Positions 7,077-15,269 are shown, counted from the stretch's first letter. The stretch is DNA of 37,569 nt from Oscillospiraceae bacterium (GCA_009785335.1 WQWM01000021.1:1-37569); one strand, 5' to 3'. Notes: generated by a model not told the origin, from the letters alone. Numbers and translations are program-made.

Positions 7077-7112
7077 ACACGCACTCACAGCTTATGGGTG
7101 CGTGTAAATTTA
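7077..7112 (+). terminator. Terminator, ACGCACTCA hairpin family
   Basis: ACACGCAC (7077-7084) pairs with GTGCGTGT (7098-7105). There is an A-run before it and AAATTTATTT after it. It can serve proS. Confidence 0.65.
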
Positions 7113-7125
7113 TTTCAAAAAACGC

Positions 7126-7186
7126 TTGACATTGACGCTGCGTAAACGATTATACTATAGTTATCGCATCAATGCGAAATATAGTA
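7126..7186 (+). promoter_or_regulatory. MerR-type promoter with 19-bp spacer plus downstream dyad
   Basis: TTGACA (7126-7131) and TATACT (7151-7156) are 19 bp apart, the lengthened spacing typical of MerR-activated promoters. The spacer contains the dyad ACGC-T-GCGT. Overlapping the -10 and the start of the transcript is a second, nested dyad: TACTATA (7153-7159)/TATAGTA (7180-7186) with TCGCAT (7164-7169)/ATGCGA (7172-7177) inside. The operon's second gene encodes a MerR regulator, so autoregulation is likely. Confidence 0.7.
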
Positions 7187-7200
7187 ACTGGAGAAAATAC

Positions 7201-7845
7201 ATGAGAAAGAAATGGCAGAAGAAAGAAGCTCCCCCATTGCAGCAAGTTAGCGAAGCCTTTGGCCGCTTCGTCTATGGGCAATATGTTGTGCGCGAAACGG
7301 CGGTGAGCAATGAAGAAATCGCGTTTGACTGTGACGACGAAGAATTGCTGCGGGTGCGCGTACATGAAGACAGATATGACATGATAATTGATGGTGAAGT
7401 CATTTCTGCCGCAAACATGGGGGAATGGGAGATTGTTAAACAGCGCATTCTCGCAAAAAAAGAGCCGAACCGCGTACCTTTTCCGAAAGAAACAGCCGTT
7501 TATTCTAAGTGCGGCATGCGCTGCGACTTGTGTGTATACTACACTGGTGTCAGCGATGAATTTCGGGAAGAGTTGAAGCAAATCCACAGAAGCTTTTGGG
7601 ACGCGGAAGACTTCGGCGACGACATGAAGCTTTGCCCCGGCTGCCACAACAAAGACACCAGCAAATGCGACAAGCTCAAACATGCGCGCAAGCAAGGGCT
7701 ATCCTCCTGCCTGGAGTGCAAGAATTTTCCGTGCAGCGACTGCGGCCATATCAACATTCAGATTCACCCGCGCGAAGCTGGAAGTGTCGTTCCTGCGGAT
7801 GTGATCACATGGGCCTTGCTGCCTTATGTCGGCGGCCTAAACTAG
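7201..7845 (+). CDS. Cysteine-rich DUF3795-like protein
   Basis: The 214-aa product has an N-terminal half (1-95) that is an acidic domain not recognised. The C-terminal half has regularly spaced cysteines: SKCGMRCDLC, CPGCHNKDTSKC and SSCLECKNFPCSDC, the pattern of DUF3795 zinc-binding proteins. ATG 7201 lies behind CTGGAG; the longer frame from 7126 runs through the promoter and is rejected. It is the first gene of an operon with a MerR regulator (14 bp downstream) and a VOC protein, a grouping seen in small-molecule or antibiotic response loci. The biochemical role is unknown. Confidence 0.7.
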   Translation: MRKKWQKKEAPPLQQVSEAFGRFVYGQYVVRETAVSNEEIAFDCDDEELLRVRVHEDRYDMIIDGEVISAANMGEWEIVKQRILAKKEPNRVPFPKETAVYSKCGMRCDLCVYYTGVSDEFREELKQIHRSFWDAEDFGDDMKLCPGCHNKDTSKCDKLKHARKQGLSSCLECKNFPCSDCGHINIQIHPREAGSVVPADVITWALLPYVGGLN

Positions 7846-7858
7846 AAGGAGGAAGAAC

Positions 7859-8824
7859 ATGAACGAGCTAATCAGCATCCAAAGCCTAGCCAGCGAACTT
7901 GGTGTTTCCACCAGAACATTGCGGCACTATGAGGACGTGGGCTTGCTCACCAGCGTGCGCCCAGCGGACAAACAACAGCGATACTACACCGACGATGCCA
8001 TTGCGCGCATCCAACAAATTCGCATTTTGCGCAAAATGGAGATCCCCATCAAAGACATCATCAGCATTTATCAAAACGAAGAAACCACGAACATTATTGC
8101 GGTGTTCACGCAAAAAATTACATCGATCGATGAAAACATTGCCACGCTAACCGAGTTGCGCGCCATCGTCGAGGACTTCCGTCAGGAACTGCTCGCTCGG
8201 GGTATCACTAGCGCGAGTGACTTGCCTGCCTTGATTGACATCGCCGCAGAACACAAGCCCGTTGTGGTGCATGATAGCAATCACATGGAGCGGCTTGAAA
8301 CGGTGAGCGAAAAACGCAAACGAGAGCTGATTATCCGCTATGTTGACATGCGGCCCATGCGGGTGCTGTCGAGCTATTTGAAAGGCACGAACCGCACGAA
8401 AGCATGCAGCGAAGACGAGTTCATCGCAGAATATACTAAGCTAACTGGCAGCGATTACAGAGCCTATCACGGTGAAATCTTCGAAGGCGCGTCATCGCAT
8501 CGCGAGGGACATGTGCTCACGCGGAAAATTCCCCGCGATTGTGTCAATGACAGTCCTTACGAAGATTATATGTTGGACGGTTTGTTTATCGCAGAAACGA
8601 CAATTAATGGCCTTGAGGATGTGGGTGAAGTGTGGGACGCCATGAAAGAATGGCTAAGCGAATGTGATTATCTAGAGATTGACGATATTTCGGCTGGTGG
8701 CCAACGAGATTCGGTGTATGGCTGCGCAGCAATCACGGATGAAATTCATCAGTTGCTTGGTGATGTGGCTGATGTTTATAAATGGGATTTATTGATTCCA
8801 GTGAGGAGGAAACAACATGATTAA
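7859..8824 (+). CDS. MerR-family regulator with GyrI-like effector domain
   Basis: The 321-aa product has a MerR helix-turn-helix at about 5-72 (SIQSLASELGVSTRTLRHYEDVGLL, then RYYTDDAIARIQQI). A helical linker follows to ~150, and the C-terminal part is an effector-binding region (RYVDMRPMRVLSSYLKG onward) of the GyrI/BmrR type that binds small hydrophobic or cationic molecules. AGGAGGAAG precedes ATG 7859. The 19-bp-spacer promoter at 7126 is its likely target. The stop overlaps the next start by 8 bp, so the VOC gene is translationally coupled. The inducer cannot be read from the sequence. Confidence 0.85.
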   Translation: MNELISIQSLASELGVSTRTLRHYEDVGLLTSVRPADKQQRYYTDDAIARIQQIRILRKMEIPIKDIISIYQNEETTNIIAVFTQKITSIDENIATLTELRAIVEDFRQELLARGITSASDLPALIDIAAEHKPVVVHDSNHMERLETVSEKRKRELIIRYVDMRPMRVLSSYLKGTNRTKACSEDEFIAEYTKLTGSDYRAYHGEIFEGASSHREGHVLTRKIPRDCVNDSPYEDYMLDGLFIAETTINGLEDVGEVWDAMKEWLSECDYLEIDDISAGGQRDSVYGCAAITDEIHQLLGDVADVYKWDLLIPVRRKQHD

Positions 8825-9170
8825 GTTTGACGGTATACACATCACATCAAAAAATCCAAAGCGTTTGGGACGTTTTTACAGCGAGGTGTTGGGCTGGAAA
8901 ATGCTTGATGACAACCCCGAATTCGACAACGTTCGCTTTGCTGGTCGCGATGATGTTGAACCTGTGCTTTGGCTGTGGGACGAAAACAAGCATGGAAAAC
9001 TAAATGAAGGCGCGTTTTTCTTGGTGTTTAGTTGCCCAGACCCTGATGCAATGTATGAAAATTTGAAACAAAAAGGCGTTGTGCTTGACCCGCCAAGAAT
9101 GGCATCGTGGGGCGGCAAAGAACTTAAGGTGATTGACCCGGATGGGAATTCGCTTCTCATGGTAGAATGA
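8817..9170 (+). CDS. VOC (glyoxalase/bleomycin-resistance) family protein
   Basis: The 117-aa product is a single VOC module: FDGIHITSKNPKRLGRFYSEVLGWKM at the start, a middle strand FAGRDDVEPVLWLWDE, and the closing ELKVIDPDGNSLLMVE. VOC proteins bind a metal or sequester or modify drugs and aldehydes. As the last gene of a MerR-controlled operon it is more likely a small-molecule binding or resistance protein than glyoxalase I. Its ATG lies inside the end of the MerR gene, behind GAGGAGG. Confidence 0.85.
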   Translation: MIKFDGIHITSKNPKRLGRFYSEVLGWKMLDDNPEFDNVRFAGRDDVEPVLWLWDENKHGKLNEGAFFLVFSCPDPDAMYENLKQKGVVLDPPRMASWGGKELKVIDPDGNSLLMVE

Positions 9171-9182
9171 TCAAATAAAACA

Positions 9183-9213
9183 CACGCACCCATGAAAATG
9201 AGTGCGTGATTTT
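9183..9213 (+). terminator. Terminator, ACGCACTCA hairpin family
   Basis: CACGCAC (9183-9189) pairs with GTGCGTG (9202-9208) and ATTTTT follows. It ends the MerR operon. Confidence 0.75.
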
Positions 9214-9237
9214 TGTTGCGTGCAGGTTCTTACGTTT

Positions 9238-9383
9238 GCCACCCTCACCCCTCGCTACTCGGGGAGCTCCCTCCCGAGGAGGGAGCGGAGGATTGAGGAT
9301 ATAGCGACATCGTAGCTTTCGGCTGCAAGCCCACGCTCCCTCCTCGGGAGGGAGCTGACCGCCACGGGCGGGCTGAGGGTGGC
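9238..9383. repeat. MITE-like repeat with GCCACCCTCA ends
   Basis: Terminal inverted repeats GCCACCCTCA (9238-9247) and TGAGGGTGGC (9374-9383) bound a 146-bp GC-rich element. Internal mirror blocks include CTCCCTCC/GGAGGGAG pairs. A 37-bp minimal relative with the same ends is at 16754-16790. Both lie just past the 3' end of a minus-strand gene and could act as terminators. Confidence 0.7.
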
Positions 9384-9394
9384 GAACACAAAAG

Positions 9395-10159
9395 TTAAAG
9401 CTGCTCTTCATTTTTCGTGCGCGGCACGATTTTAATGATGGCTTCAAAGCCCCCAGCAGCCAGCCAAACCAGCCAACCGGGATGCCACAAGCCCCACCAA
9501 AAGCCAAAGTAGAAAAACAGCAGACTGGCCAGCCACCAAATGGGCACGGTCTCCAGCTTGTTGCGCAGGCCTTTGGCAAAGAAGACCTCAATGAAGCCAT
9601 ACATCACCGGCACGGCCAAGAAAATCATCCAGCCGGGATGCCACCAGCCGCCCAGCACGCCCAAGAATACATAAGCAATGCCGGCCAGCAGACCCACGGG
9701 CAGGTGCAAAAACCAACGTTTACGCACGTTTTCTGCCCATTCGTCGCTGTCATATTCCATTTCGCCGTTGACTTTCACTTTCACGCCGTCGCGCAGGCTC
9801 ACGTGCACTTCTTCGTCACCGTCAGTCACATGAATACCATTTTTCAGGCTAATGTGCACTTCGTCGCTGCCGTCTTTCACGTGAATGCCACCGAGACCGA
9901 TGTTCACATAATTACCCGACGTTGATTTTTCTTCGGCGGGGTCGCGGCGGGTGGGTTCATCGGTATACAATAGTTCATCCAGGGTGCAGCCGTAAAGTTT
10001 TGCCAGTTCAACGAGGTTGCTGGTGTCGGGCGAGCTTTCGGCACGCTCCCATTTACTCACGGCTTGGCGGCTAACGCCGATTTGTTCGGCCAGTTGCTCT
10101 TGCGAAAGGTTGTGCTTGCGGCGATATTCGTACAAGCGATTGGCGATATCAATGTTCAT
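9395..10159 (-). CDS. XRE regulator fused to a membrane domain
   Basis: The 254-aa product has a Cro/CI helix-turn-helix at 1-65 (LSQEQLAEQIGVSRQAVSKWERAESSPD). A region of three short repeats follows at about 85-135 (GGIHVKDGSDEVHISLK, NGIHVTDGDEEVHVSLR, DGVKVKVNG), probably a beta-solenoid turn array. The C-terminal part carries about four membrane segments rich in Trp/Gly, with twice-repeated WHPGW motifs. It probably reports a membrane or envelope signal directly to DNA. The repeat HVxDGxxEVHxSL is unusual. The start ATG has AAAGGAGA upstream. A promoter with extended -10 lies at 10195-10203. Confidence 0.85.
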   Translation of the reverse strand: MNIDIANRLYEYRRKHNLSQEQLAEQIGVSRQAVSKWERAESSPDTSNLVELAKLYGCTLDELLYTDEPTRRDPAEEKSTSGNYVNIGLGGIHVKDGSDEVHISLKNGIHVTDGDEEVHVSLRDGVKVKVNGEMEYDSDEWAENVRKRWFLHLPVGLLAGIAYVFLGVLGGWWHPGWMIFLAVPVMYGFIEVFFAKGLRNKLETVPIWWLASLLFFYFGFWWGLWHPGWLVWLAAGGFEAIIKIVPRTKNEEQL

Positions 10160-10194
10160 GTTGTGCTCTCCTTTTGTAAATTGATTGTACGCCT

Positions 10195-10259
10195 AGTATA
10201 GCAAAAATATGCGGTTGCGACCACCGTTTCTAGCTTTCAATCCCGCAACTATTAGTTGC
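10195..10259 (-). promoter_or_regulatory. Extended -10 promoter and upstream dyad of the XRE-membrane gene
   Basis: On the minus strand TGCTATACT (10203-10195) is an extended -10; the -35 is weak. Upstream is a perfect 7-bp dyad GCAACTA (10245-10251)/TAGTTGC (10253-10259), which may bind a regulator, possibly the HTH protein itself. Confidence 0.5.
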
Positions 10260-10314
10260 ATTGTTGCGACAAATGGGCGTTTTCGCTATATTTCAGGCGT
10301 TTTGCAGGCACAAA

Positions 10315-12087
10315 CTATGATTTTCGTTCGCCAATCTCGTGCACGTCTTTAATTTCAACTGAGCGAGCTTTTCCGCCTTCCAGCTCAAGAATAACCAATT
10401 CATTCTCGCCGTCGTTCAGCCATGCGCCGGGGATATACAGCGATTTCTGTGGGCCGATTTCCCAGTAGCGTCCCAAGTTGTGACCGTTCACCCACGCAAC
10501 GCCTTTGACCAAACCATCGTGATGCAGGAAGCAATCTTGCGCTTTTGCGACAAATTTGCCGCGCAAAAACACCGGTGCGTTGGGTTCTGCCAAATCTTGC
10601 ACGGGTGTAAAGCCAATTGCCTTTACATCGTCCAGCTCCATGGTGAACACATCAAAGTGGCTCATCAGCTGGAAATTGGCACGAATTTGCTGCGCCCCCT
10701 TGCGGTCATGCAATTTGGGACCATAATTCACACGCCCCATGGCTTCCACGAGCACGTCAACCTGCCCGCCATTCACCAACGAACCATCCACGCCAACGCT
10801 GCTGCCTGCATCATCGTTACGCCACAGGCGGCCTTTGTAGTTGCCATCCACAAACACGCTGGCACGGTCGGCCAGACCATCAACAAAAATGCTTAAGTCA
10901 TTGCTTTGCGGTGCTTTGAGCTGAGTGCGATAAAGAATCAGCCCCCAATTTTGCCCATAGTATTCCATGCTTTCGGGCTGCACGCTCTTGTGATGGGTGG
11001 CAATGTTGTCCAGCTGCTCAAACAGCAACGCTTGCTCGGTCAGTTCAACGTTGCCCACATGCTGCAGCGGCGCTTCTTCGGGCAGCGGCAAATCTGCGGG
11101 GTCAATGCCTTGGCGCTCCAACAGCACTTTTCGAATGGCATGATATTTTGGTGTGTAGCCGCCGTATTCATTCAGCGGCGCGTCGTCGTCATAGCTGGTG
11201 ACGGTGGGGGCATAGTGGTCGCCAAAATTTGCCCCAGCGTTGAAGCCAAAGTTGGTGCCACCATGGAACATGTAGAAATTCACGTAGCCGTTGTCATCAA
11301 GGATTTCATTGAGCGCTTCAATCACTTCGCCGCTGTCGCGCGCGTGGTGTTCGGTGCCCCAGTGATCAAACCAGCCGTTCCAGAACTCCATGCAAACCCA
11401 TGGGCCTTCGGGCTCAAACTTTCGCAGGCAATCAAAGTTTTCTTTGGCACGGCTGCCAAAGTTGGCTGTGGCGAGTATACCAGGCATTTTGCCGCCGGTT
11501 TGTGCGCTATCCCAGCCGCCGTCGCTGGTGAACAAGGGCACGTCAATGCCGCCGTCAAGCAAGCACTTGCGGCAAAACTCTAGGTATTCGTGATCATTGG
11601 CATAGCTGCCGTATTCATTCTCCACTTGCACCATGATGACATTGCCGCCGCGGGTGATTTGCAGCGGGGCAATCTGCGGCAGAAAGTGTTCGAAGAAGAT
11701 TTTCACGCGCTCTAAGTAGGGCGGATAGGCCACGCGCAGCCGCATGGCGGGGTCTTTCAGCAGCCATGGCGGCAGCCCGCCGAGATCCCATTCGCTGCAG
11801 ATGTAGGGCCCCGGACGCACGATGGCCCAAAGCCCAAGCTCTTGCGCAGTGCGCAGAAATTCAGCGATATCTAGGATACCCGAAAAATCGAACTTGCCGG
11901 GTTGCGGCTCGTGCAGGTTCCAGCACACATAGGTTTCCACGGTGTTTAGCCCAGCTGCTTTGAGCTTGGCCAAGCGGTCGCGCCAGTCTTGCGGCACGGT
12001 GCGAAAGTAGTGCATGGCACCGCTATATAGCGGAAAGTTTTCGCCATGCAGCAGGAATTTGCCTTGTTTGATTTCGAATGGTTGCAT
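10315..12087 (-). CDS. GH35 beta-galactosidase
   Basis: The 590-aa product has a catalytic TIM barrel in the first ~320 residues (YSGAMHYFRTVPQDWRDRL, NTVETYVCWNLHEPQPGKFDF, RPGPYICSEWDLGGLPPWLL). The acid/base is E158 in QVENEYG and the nucleophile E234 in CMEFWNGW. Jelly-roll domains follow, ending with GVAWVNGHNLGRYWEIGPQ. It releases terminal beta-galactose from oligosaccharides. No signal peptide is present, so it acts in the cytoplasm on imported glycans. The start at 12087 was chosen for the AGGAAA site upstream; the longer frame has no good site. Its neighbour is a sugar-activating fusion enzyme. Confidence 0.95.
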   Translation of the reverse strand: MQPFEIKQGKFLLHGENFPLYSGAMHYFRTVPQDWRDRLAKLKAAGLNTVETYVCWNLHEPQPGKFDFSGILDIAEFLRTAQELGLWAIVRPGPYICSEWDLGGLPPWLLKDPAMRLRVAYPPYLERVKIFFEHFLPQIAPLQITRGGNVIMVQVENEYGSYANDHEYLEFCRKCLLDGGIDVPLFTSDGGWDSAQTGGKMPGILATANFGSRAKENFDCLRKFEPEGPWVCMEFWNGWFDHWGTEHHARDSGEVIEALNEILDDNGYVNFYMFHGGTNFGFNAGANFGDHYAPTVTSYDDDAPLNEYGGYTPKYHAIRKVLLERQGIDPADLPLPEEAPLQHVGNVELTEQALLFEQLDNIATHHKSVQPESMEYYGQNWGLILYRTQLKAPQSNDLSIFVDGLADRASVFVDGNYKGRLWRNDDAGSSVGVDGSLVNGGQVDVLVEAMGRVNYGPKLHDRKGAQQIRANFQLMSHFDVFTMELDDVKAIGFTPVQDLAEPNAPVFLRGKFVAKAQDCFLHHDGLVKGVAWVNGHNLGRYWEIGPQKSLYIPGAWLNDGENELVILELEGGKARSVEIKDVHEIGERKS

Positions 12088-12101
12088 AGTTTTCCTTTCT
12101 T

Positions 12102-12124
12102 GCACCTTTTTTGAAAAAAAGATG
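12102..12124. repeat. A/T-run near-palindrome
   Basis: GCA-C-CTTTTTT faces AAAAAAAG-A-TGC around a short centre with one mismatch. It belongs to a family of A/T-run palindromes also seen at 22759, 32876 and 33031. It lies between the GH35 start and the end of the next gene and may be a bidirectional terminator. Confidence 0.5.
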
Positions 12125-12201
12125 CGCAAAAAACTTTTTTATCGCTTCGCTGTGTCCTATTCTGGGCACTGCGTTTGGCTTGTGCTTTACGCGGGGATGA
12201 A

Positions 12202-13308
12202 TTATATTCTGCGAATCGCAATGGGTATCGTGTTTTCGCTTGTCATCGTCACAACATAACCACCACCGCCTGCGCCAGTGAATTTCCACGCAGGCAAGTT
12301 AACTTGCAAGCTGGGTGGGAACATCGCGGGCAACAAGGCTTGCTGCGCCAGCCGGTTTGCATTGAGGGATTCGGCCAGCAGCACAACATCTTTTGTCAAA
12401 ATTGCCTGCCAAGTCATTTCAACTGCCTCGGCAAGGGCTGCGGCATGTTCACGCGTGAGCTGCATGCCCACGGCGGGGTCATAGCCCTGCGGACGTTCAA
12501 CTGTGGGATACAGCGCAATGTGTTGTTCCAGCCAAGCAAGGGTAGACTCGTCCGTGATTTGCTCAATTTGCTCAGGCCAATATGCGCCGATATAGTGCTG
12601 CCGTGTAAGGCCCGGCACACACAAACCAATGGCATCCTGTGCGCCGGAAATGTCGCGGCGTGCAAGGTCAACGCCGTTTTCATAACGAAAAGTCAGCTTA
12701 GCCAGCTGCTCAGACGACATGCTGGGCAGCGTGCCGCCAAATAGTTCCGCCAAGCGATTGCGCGTGCTGCCTGCCATGCCGCTGCGGGGCATGAAATCGT
12801 GCGTGGGTTCGACGGAAAGGCAAATGACACTGCCCGCATGCAGCGACGACACAAAGGGTTGGTCTAGCCATGCGCCGGCTAGCTCCACACGCCAGGGCAA
12901 ATGTTGCGCGCGCAATGCGGTGCTGTTGCGCTCGGGCAGCCCAGGCTCGGGCACACGTTGCAGCACGATATATTCCGCGCCAATTTGCTCGCATAGCCGC
13001 TGCTTTTCAGGCGTGTGGCCGTCGTGGTTGACGATGAAATAATCCGGCTTGAGGTCGTGCAGTTCGGGTGCGAAATCCAGCATGCCCACATCGCTGGAGA
13101 TAACCGCCCGCTGCACACAAGCGATATTTTGCACCATATACAGCCGTTCTTGTTCAGCGTTTTGCGGCGGGTGACCTTTCAGGTGCATCACAGTGGCATC
13201 GCTTGCCACACCCACGTGCAGTGCGCCGTATTGTGCTGCGGTGCGCAAAAAGGCAACATGCCCGCTGTGCAGCAGGTCAAAGCAGCCGGAAACGAATGCG
13301 GTTTTCAT
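12202..13308 (-). CDS. Cytidylyltransferase-GHMP kinase fusion
   Basis: The 368-aa product has a nucleotidyltransferase at residues 1-130 with SGCFDLLHSGH (HSGH at 14-17), plus IVNHDGHTPEKQ near 92-103. From ~138 a short GHMP-kinase-like domain begins with VELAGAWLDQPF, as in fucokinase or heptose-kinase N-termini. It has an altered ATP loop PRSGMAGSTRN (174-184) and ends with the family's closing motif FTGAGGGGYVV (343-353). It probably phosphorylates a sugar and attaches a nucleotide. Kinase plus nucleotidyl transfer is the logic of FKP or HldE, but the order and partners here differ. ATG 13308 follows AGAGG. It lies 21 bp after the lipoprotein gene. The substrate is unknown. Confidence 0.75.
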   Translation of the reverse strand: MKTAFVSGCFDLLHSGHVAFLRTAAQYGALHVGVASDATVMHLKGHPPQNAEQERLYMVQNIACVQRAVISSDVGMLDFAPELHDLKPDYFIVNHDGHTPEKQRLCEQIGAEYIVLQRVPEPGLPERNSTALRAQHLPWRVELAGAWLDQPFVSSLHAGSVICLSVEPTHDFMPRSGMAGSTRNRLAELFGGTLPSMSSEQLAKLTFRYENGVDLARRDISGAQDAIGLCVPGLTRQHYIGAYWPEQIEQITDESTLAWLEQHIALYPTVERPQGYDPAVGMQLTREHAAALAEAVEMTWQAILTKDVVLLAESLNANRLAQQALLPAMFPPSLQVNLPAWKFTGAGGGGYVVTMTSENTIPIAIRRI

Positions 13309-13329
13309 GGGCACCTCTTTGTTGATAGA

Positions 13330-13938
13330 TTACCAGCGCGGTGAATAAAATTGTGTGAACACCCAGTGATCGTTAATCAACTGGCGAGTTGCGGCACAGT
13401 GCTCCAACGCATCGTCCCACATCGCTCTCCATTGCAACTGATAGCTAACTTGAGTTTCGGTTTGCGCAACAATGCGAATATGATCAAGAAAAACACCCGA
13501 GCTACCCCAGCCACCAAGACAACGATGAAGCAATCCGTCATCATGGTTCATGTGCATGGGAAAACCGCGATAGTTCATGTATTCTTCAACCAGCTGCGGC
13601 GAAAAGTGCTCGTGCAAAGCGGCAACCAGTTCTTCAACGCTATTGAATTGCGGGTTGATGGCAAAGCGCCATGTGTATCCATCATATTCGATATCCGTAT
13701 CAGTAATATTCAGTGATGGACCTCTAACCGCGTAATCGAGCAATCTCCACGCAGGCATAAAAATCTCGTCAATTTCCGCTTCAGTCAGATAAACATACGC
13801 AAACGCAGTCGTTTCCTCTTGCGTGGTGGTGATGTATTCCGTGGTGAATTCTTCAGTGGTGGTTTCAACAGGCGCGACTGGCGCAGCACATGCGGCCAGC
13901 AGCAATGCTAAGACAACGAACAACAGCATAATTTTCAT
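13330..13938 (-). CDS. Small lipoprotein, function unknown
   Basis: The 202-aa product has a lipoprotein signal peptide, MKIMLLFVVLALLLAAC, with the lipobox ending at C17. A Thr/Glu-rich linker follows (TTTEEFTTEYITTTQEETT, about 26-44). The globular domain has WRLLDYAVRGPSLNITDTDIEY and VEELVAALHEHFSPQLVEEYMN. The protein is anchored to the outer face of the membrane. GGAGGGTC precedes ATG 13938; the longer upstream frame crosses a repeat element and is rejected. No family is recognised. It is the first gene of a likely two-gene unit with the nucleotidyltransferase-kinase fusion. Confidence 0.8.
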   Translation of the reverse strand: MKIMLLFVVLALLLAACAAPVAPVETTTEEFTTEYITTTQEETTAFAYVYLTEAEIDEIFMPAWRLLDYAVRGPSLNITDTDIEYDGYTWRFAINPQFNSVEELVAALHEHFSPQLVEEYMNYRGFPMHMNHDDGLLHRCLGGWGSSGVFLDHIRIVAQTETQVSYQLQWRAMWDDALEHCAATRQLINDHWVFTQFYSPRW

Positions 13939-13963
13939 GATGACCCTCCGTATTTGATTGATA

Positions 13964-14064
13964 TGCACCCCCACCTGCACGCCTGCGACGTGCTTTCCTC
14001 CCCCAATGCCCACCCCAAAAATGCAAGCATTTGCGGGGACCCCGGCGGGGGAGGCCTTGGCAAC
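13964..14064. repeat. Dispersed repeat, CACCCCCACC type (copy 1)
   Basis: The sequence begins CACCCCCACCTGCAC and ends GGGGGAGGCCTTGGCAAC. A second, shorter copy (61 bp) is at 22648-22708 with the same ends. The extra middle part here forms a hairpin, CCCC..ATGCAAGCAT..GGGG. More GC-rich palindromic sequence (AGTCGCCCCCACAGGGGG, TGTCGCGAAGCGACA) continues to about 14135. Confidence 0.6.
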
Positions 14065-14144
14065 AGCCGAAAGGTTGAGTTTCGCCAGAGTCGCCCCCAC
14101 AGGGGGAGATGTCGCGAAGCGACAGAGGGGGAACAAAAATAATG

Positions 14145-15086
14145 CTATGACAAAACAGCCTCAACATGCCCAACGCTTTCGCCTTTGTGGTTGCGCAACT
14201 CGGGGCGATAAAACTGCGGCAAACTTTCAGCCTCAGCTTGGCTAATCACGCCCATCCGCTGCAGAATCGCCAGTACAACCGGCGGCAGCACAGCCATGCA
14301 ACCGCTTTCAATTTTCACCGCAATGCCCATGGAACCATCCAACAGGCCAATGGCGAAATAAGCACTCGCACCGATTTTGCACACCAAGCGATCACCAAAG
14401 CGGCGTTGCAGCTCTGTCGTAAACCCACCGGGACGACACAACATGTCGGGGCGAGCAATCATCGCCTGCACGATATCAGGTGCCGCGGCAGGCAGACGGG
14501 CATAGCCCTGCGCGAAATTCACCAGCGGCAACGCATGCACGGGTGCACCGCAACCATCCAGCCCCATGATGATTTTTTCGGCAGGATAATCGCATAGCTG
14601 GGCAATCACACGGGTGATGCGCTGCTGATGCGGATGCGCGGGGTCGAGATAGCTGTCGAGCGGTTCGTTCATCGCCAATGCCGCCAATAACATGCCCGCA
14701 TGTTTGCCGCTGCAATTATTTTGCAACGGCGTGAGTTTTTCATACTCCACATGGGGCGAAAACGGCCGATGCGTGCCGCATTGCAGGTGCGTTTCGTCCA
14801 GCCCGGCGCGGGTGATTATGCTGCGCACCGCCTGGGTGTGCATGTCCTCCCCGCCATGCGAGGCGCACATTATTGCAAGTTCAGCTTGCTTGATGCCAAA
14901 GCACTGCAACGCCCCTGTTTGCTGCACCGCAATGGCCTGCATGGGTTTGGTGGATGACCGCGCGAAAGTGACCCGCTGGGCATTACCATGCTGCCACAGC
15001 AAACGGCCTGAGCTATCACACACGGCAACATGACCGTGGTGCTGCAAGTCAACAATTGCGCCGCGATATTCTTGCGCGATGAGCAT
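14145..15086 (-). CDS. L-asparaginase II family (AnsA-like, PF06089 type)
   Basis: The 313-aa product shows conserved blocks of the thermolabile asparaginase family: RSSTKPMQAIAV near the N-terminus, CASHGGEDMHTQAV, LQNNCSGKHAGML, GLDGCGAPVHALPL, and the late GSMGIAVKIESGCM. The predicted reaction is asparagine to aspartate plus ammonia, in the cytoplasm, as there is no signal peptide. The start at 15086 has AGAGGA upstream. The gene runs divergently from tRNA-Trp. Some members of this family may act on other amides, so substrate is an inference. Confidence 0.85.
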   Translation of the reverse strand: MLIAQEYRGAIVDLQHHGHVAVCDSSGRLLWQHGNAQRVTFARSSTKPMQAIAVQQTGALQCFGIKQAELAIMCASHGGEDMHTQAVRSIITRAGLDETHLQCGTHRPFSPHVEYEKLTPLQNNCSGKHAGMLLAALAMNEPLDSYLDPAHPHQQRITRVIAQLCDYPAEKIIMGLDGCGAPVHALPLVNFAQGYARLPAAAPDIVQAMIARPDMLCRPGGFTTELQRRFGDRLVCKIGASAYFAIGLLDGSMGIAVKIESGCMAVLPPVVLAILQRMGVISQAEAESLPQFYRPELRNHKGESVGHVEAVLS

Positions 15087-15155
15087 GGCTTGTCCTCTCT
15101 GGTTTGTTTTATATAGTATAGCACACAGCTGCGAACTTAGCAAGAAAAATTTTGC

Positions 15156-15184
15156 TTGACAATTTCCGCGCGCTGTGTTATACT
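15156..15184 (+). promoter_or_regulatory. Promoter of tRNA-Trp
   Basis: TTGACA (15156-15161), 17 bp, TATACT (15179-15184). The tRNA begins 10 nt later. Confidence 0.85.
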
Positions 15185-15193
15185 ATGTGGGAT

Positions 15194-15269
15194 AGGGGTA
15201 TAGCTCAGTTGGTAGAGCAGCGGTCTCCAAAACCGCGTGCCGAGGGTTCAAATCCTTCTGCCCCTGCCA
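15194..15269 (+). tRNA. tRNA-Trp (anticodon CCA)
   Basis: The 76-nt cloverleaf is complete. Acceptor AGGGGTA (15194-15200) pairs with TGCCCCT; the D-arm is GCTCAGTTGGTAGAGC; the anticodon loop CTCCAAA lies between GGT/ACC pairs; the T-loop is TTCAAAT. G73 and an encoded CCA end at 15269. Confidence 0.96.

Noticed and set aside
10906-11583. 225-codon plus-strand frame opposite the GH35 gene
   Set aside because: It has no ribosome site or recognisable domain and is fully covered by a strongly supported gene on the other strand.
14145-15086. Beta-lactamase-like reading of the STK motif in the asparaginase
   Set aside because: The surrounding blocks (CASHGGE, NNCSGKHAGM, GLDGCGAPVHALPL) fit the PF06089 asparaginase family throughout.
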